From: Thermoplasmata archaeon
GTDB taxonomy: Archaea; Thermoplasmatota; SW-10-69-26
Direction of reading: 5' to 3'
Assembly: GCA_003561665.1 (NCBI GenBank)
Contig: PWVY01000269.1
Span: 1 to 8,742 of the forward strand
Length of the DNA stretch: 8,742 bases
Shown: piece after piece, positions 6,820 to 8,742 of the stretch
Layout of the letters: every line of letters begins with the position of its first letter
Position numbering within the stretch: position 1 is the first letter of the stretch
Program-made: the position numbers and the translations under genes
Notes under the pieces: model-generated
What the model was told of the DNA's origin: nothing
The model's database searches: none
The model's input: only the letters and a program-made list of their open reading frames with translations

Positions 6820-8010
6820 ATGAAGCCCATGCGGAACCGGCTCTTCCTTGCCATTCTCGCCATCCTTCTCGCGACCGCGGGATGCCTCGGTGCAGAAGAC
6901 CCCCAAGCCATCCAAGAGACCGCCAACGACGCGGACCCCACCACCGAGCTAGGCGTGCTTCCCGAGACGATCACCGGCATCGAGCACATCACACGCCTCG
7001 ACGAGGTTCAAGCCGCAGCTGGCATCCACGTCGAGGCACCCATCGCGTACGTGGCAGGCCTCAGTCACGGCTTCTACACCGTGAACATCACGGACCCCAC
7101 GAACCCCACCATCGAGGGCCCCCTCGAAGACGAGTTCACACGCGGCGTGGACCTCCTCCACTACGACGATCGCACCATCGCCGTCGCAGCCGGGCAAAGC
7201 ACCGGGATGAAGTTCATCAACGTCACCGACCCCACCCAACCCACGCTCCTTAGCATCGTGCTCGAGGGCGAAAGCGAGGTGCACAACGTCATCACCGTCC
7301 CCGATACGCACCTCGTCTACAACAGCCGAAGCCTGGACGTGCCCGGTGTCGACATCGTGGACGCCACCAACCCCGAGGAGCCACGCGTCATCGATCAACG
7401 CACCGACTTCGCATGCCACGACGTTCGCATCGGGCCCCATGCCGAGCGTGCGTATTGCGCCGCCATCACGGAAACCCAAATCTGGGACATCACGACCCCC
7501 GAGGATCCATCCGTGATCACGCGGATCCACAACCCCAGCATCAACATCCACCACTGGGCCACCGTCACCAACGAGAAAGACATCCTCCTCATCGGGGACG
7601 AGTTCGCCGGGTCCACCGACGCAGCCGCAGGCTGCTATGCCGCCATCGACTCCCCCGTGAGCGATCGAACCATAAGCGACCCGGTCGGCGCGGTATGGTT
7701 CTACGACATCAGCGACGAAACCTCCCCCACGCCTCTGAGCTGGATCGCTCCCCCGATCCCCCAAGACAACATACCCCCGACACCCTGCACGGCGCACTTC
7801 GGGGAGATCCTCACCGACCGGGGCCAGGTCATCGTTGGATGGCGTGCTGCCGGCACCGTGCTCGTGGACTTCCAAGACCCCACGGAGCCCTTCATCGTGG
7901 ACACCGAAGCAGCGCTCGGCGATAACTGGGAAGCACAGTACGAAGGGCGGTACATCTTCGCCGGGGACACCGTCAGAGGCTTCGACGTGCTCGCCTTCAC
8001 CGACGCATGA
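6820..8010 (+). CDS. LVIVD-repeat beta-propeller lipoprotein
   Basis: A 396-residue secreted lipoprotein. The lipobox is ATAGC with Cys22 after a basic start (MKPMRNR) and a Leu/Ile/Ala core. Starts further upstream at 6751 and 6781 would put 23 or 13 poorly fitting residues before the signal peptide; ATG 6829 is equally possible. The body is repeats of the LVIVD type, with a hydrophobic strand then D-x-x-x-P: VNITDPTNP (88-96), INVTDPTQP (133-141), DIVDATNPEEP (178-188), IWDITTPEDP (221-230), WFYDISDETSP (293-303), LVDFQDPTEP (348-357), and a last FDVLAF (388-393). This fits a six- or seven-bladed propeller outside the cell. Histidines recur at the same strand position in several blades (His155, 200, 245, 326). 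Function is unknown; the fold suggests binding, scaffolding or a metal site. It converges on the acyl-CoA dehydrogenase with 25 bp between stops. Confidence 0.85.
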   Translation: MKPMRNRLFLAILAILLATAGCLGAEDPQAIQETANDADPTTELGVLPETITGIEHITRLDEVQAAAGIHVEAPIAYVAGLSHGFYTVNITDPTNPTIEGPLEDEFTRGVDLLHYDDRTIAVAAGQSTGMKFINVTDPTQPTLLSIVLEGESEVHNVITVPDTHLVYNSRSLDVPGVDIVDATNPEEPRVIDQRTDFACHDVRIGPHAERAYCAAITETQIWDITTPEDPSVITRIHNPSINIHHWATVTNEKDILLIGDEFAGSTDAAAGCYAAIDSPVSDRTISDPVGAVWFYDISDETSPTPLSWIAPPIPQDNIPPTPCTAHFGEILTDRGQVIVGWRAAGTVLVDFQDPTEPFIVDTEAALGDNWEAQYEGRYIFAGDTVRGFDVLAFTDA

Positions 8011-8035
8011 CCCAGCGCCCGTCCGAGCTAGCGGT

Positions 8036-8742
8036 TCACCCAAGCTGTTTGAGCATGGCGCGCGCGATGATCAGCTTGTGGATCTCCTTGGTTCCCTCGT
8101 AGACTTCCGTGATTTTCGCATCGCGGTAGAAGCGCTCCACGTCCATCTCGGCCACGTACCCGCTTCCCCCGTGGATCTGAACGCACTCGTCCGCGCAGAA
8201 CACGGCCGTCTCGCCGCTGAACCATTTCGCTTTGCTGCTTAGGTGAGGAACGGGCTTGCCCTCGTTGGCGTGCCATGCCGCCTTGTACGTCATCAAGCGG
8301 GAGGCCTCGGTCCGGGTGGCCATCTCGGCGAGCTTGAACTGGATGGCTTGGAAGTCCGCGATGGGCTTCCCGAACTGCTTGCGTTGGGTGGCGTAATCCT
8401 TGGCCATGTCGATGCAGCCTTGGGCCATACCGACAGCTTGCGCGGCGACGCCGATCCGGGCTTGGTTGAAGAACTCCATGACGTACTTGAAGCCCTTCCC
8501 CCGCTCTCCGAGGAGGTTCTCCTCAGGCACGCGGACATCGCTGAGTTGGATCTCTGCGGTGTCCGAGGCTCGGATGCCGAGTTTCCCTTTGATCTTGTTC
8601 GCCTCGAACCCTTCCCGGTCGGACGGGATTACAAGGAGCGAATGACGTCGGTGCCGGGAGTCGGCGTCTGGGTCGGTGAGGACGAGCGTGACCATGTAGT
8701 CGAGCACGGTCCCGTTCGTGATCCACATCTTGGTCCCATTCA
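8036..8742 (-). CDS. Acyl-CoA dehydrogenase, C-terminal 234 residues (N-terminus beyond right edge)
   Basis: The frame is open through the window edge, so the Met at 8728 is internal: the preceding NGTK completes the family motif NGTKMWITNG. Acyl-CoA dehydrogenases use FAD to introduce the alpha-beta double bond in acyl-CoA thioesters and pass electrons to ETF. Visible here are the end of the middle beta domain (GIRASDTAEIQLSDVRVPEENLLG region) and the whole C-terminal helical domain, with RKQFGKPIADFQAIQFKLAEM, QIHGGSGY and YEGTKEIHKLIIAR. The Glu of YEGT (codon 8096-8098) is at the catalytic-base position of the short/medium-chain enzymes. The domain is of normal length with no damage. Chain-length specificity cannot be assigned. 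Base composition is balanced, unlike the lipoprotein genes, consistent with a housekeeping metabolic gene. Confidence 0.93.
   Translation of the reverse strand, partial: NGTKMWITNGTVLDYMVTLVLTDPDADSRHRRHSLLVIPSDREGFEANKIKGKLGIRASDTAEIQLSDVRVPEENLLGERGKGFKYVMEFFNQARIGVAAQAVGMAQGCIDMAKDYATQRKQFGKPIADFQAIQFKLAEMATRTEASRLMTYKAAWHANEGKPVPHLSSKAKWFSGETAVFCADECVQIHGGSGYVAEMDVERFYRDAKITEVYEGTKEIHKLIIARAMLKQLG

Noticed and set aside
6949..8043. A 364-codon open frame on the minus strand opposite the propeller gene
   Set aside because: Same compositional effect: a Gly/Val/Asp-rich product with no recognisable domain, lying against a well-supported lipoprotein and overlapping the end of the acyl-CoA dehydrogenase.
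1..8742. CRISPR arrays, tRNA/rRNA genes, insertion sequences
   Set aside because: No regularly spaced repeats, no cloverleaf-like segments, no transposase or terminal inverted repeats were seen. The only long repeats are the coding paralogy of the hydrolase pair.

Overview
The window looks like a chromosomal segment of a high-GC archaeon, most likely a euryarchaeon of the Thermoplasmatota type (marine group II/III-like). This is inferred from three things: three secreted lipoproteins with archaeal-style LxAGC/TAGC lipoboxes, T-rich TATA-like elements close to start codons with little room for leaders, and an archaeal-type PAS histidine kinase beside an EGY/S2P-like M50 protease. Taxonomy is an inference; no rRNA or other marker is present.

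Layout. Positions 1-154 (+) hold the C-terminal tail of a probable membrane protein, converging on a minus-strand block. That block, read right to left, is a PAS-PAS histidine kinase (5344-3854), then two tandem paralogous S15/CocE-type alpha/beta-hydrolase lipoproteins (3785-2043 and 2046-229) that overlap by 4 bases (ATGA). Diverging from the kinase is a plus-strand membrane M50 metalloprotease (5491-6693). A short hairpin region follows, then a plus-strand LVIVD-repeat beta-propeller lipoprotein (6820-8010). This converges at a distance of 25 bp on an acyl-CoA dehydrogenase that runs off the right edge (8742-8036, minus).

How the genes may work together. Four of the five complete genes encode envelope proteins: two extracytoplasmic serine hydrolases/peptidases, an intramembrane protease and a lipoprotein propeller. 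The fifth is a soluble-looking sensor kinase without a transmembrane segment. A plausible reading is a surface peptide-degradation locus with a linked sensor. No transporter or response regulator is visible, so that link is inference. The acyl-CoA dehydrogenase is ordinary central metabolism. I saw no mobile elements, CRISPR arrays, tRNA or rRNA genes. No intergenic stretch exceeds 130 bp. The most distinctive features are the tandem duplicated hydrolases with stretches of identical codons, the kinase H-box lacking its usual acidic partner, a perfect 7-bp dyad in the kinase/protease divergent region, recurring histidines in the propeller, and a very strong G+T/A+C strand asymmetry over the lipoprotein genes.
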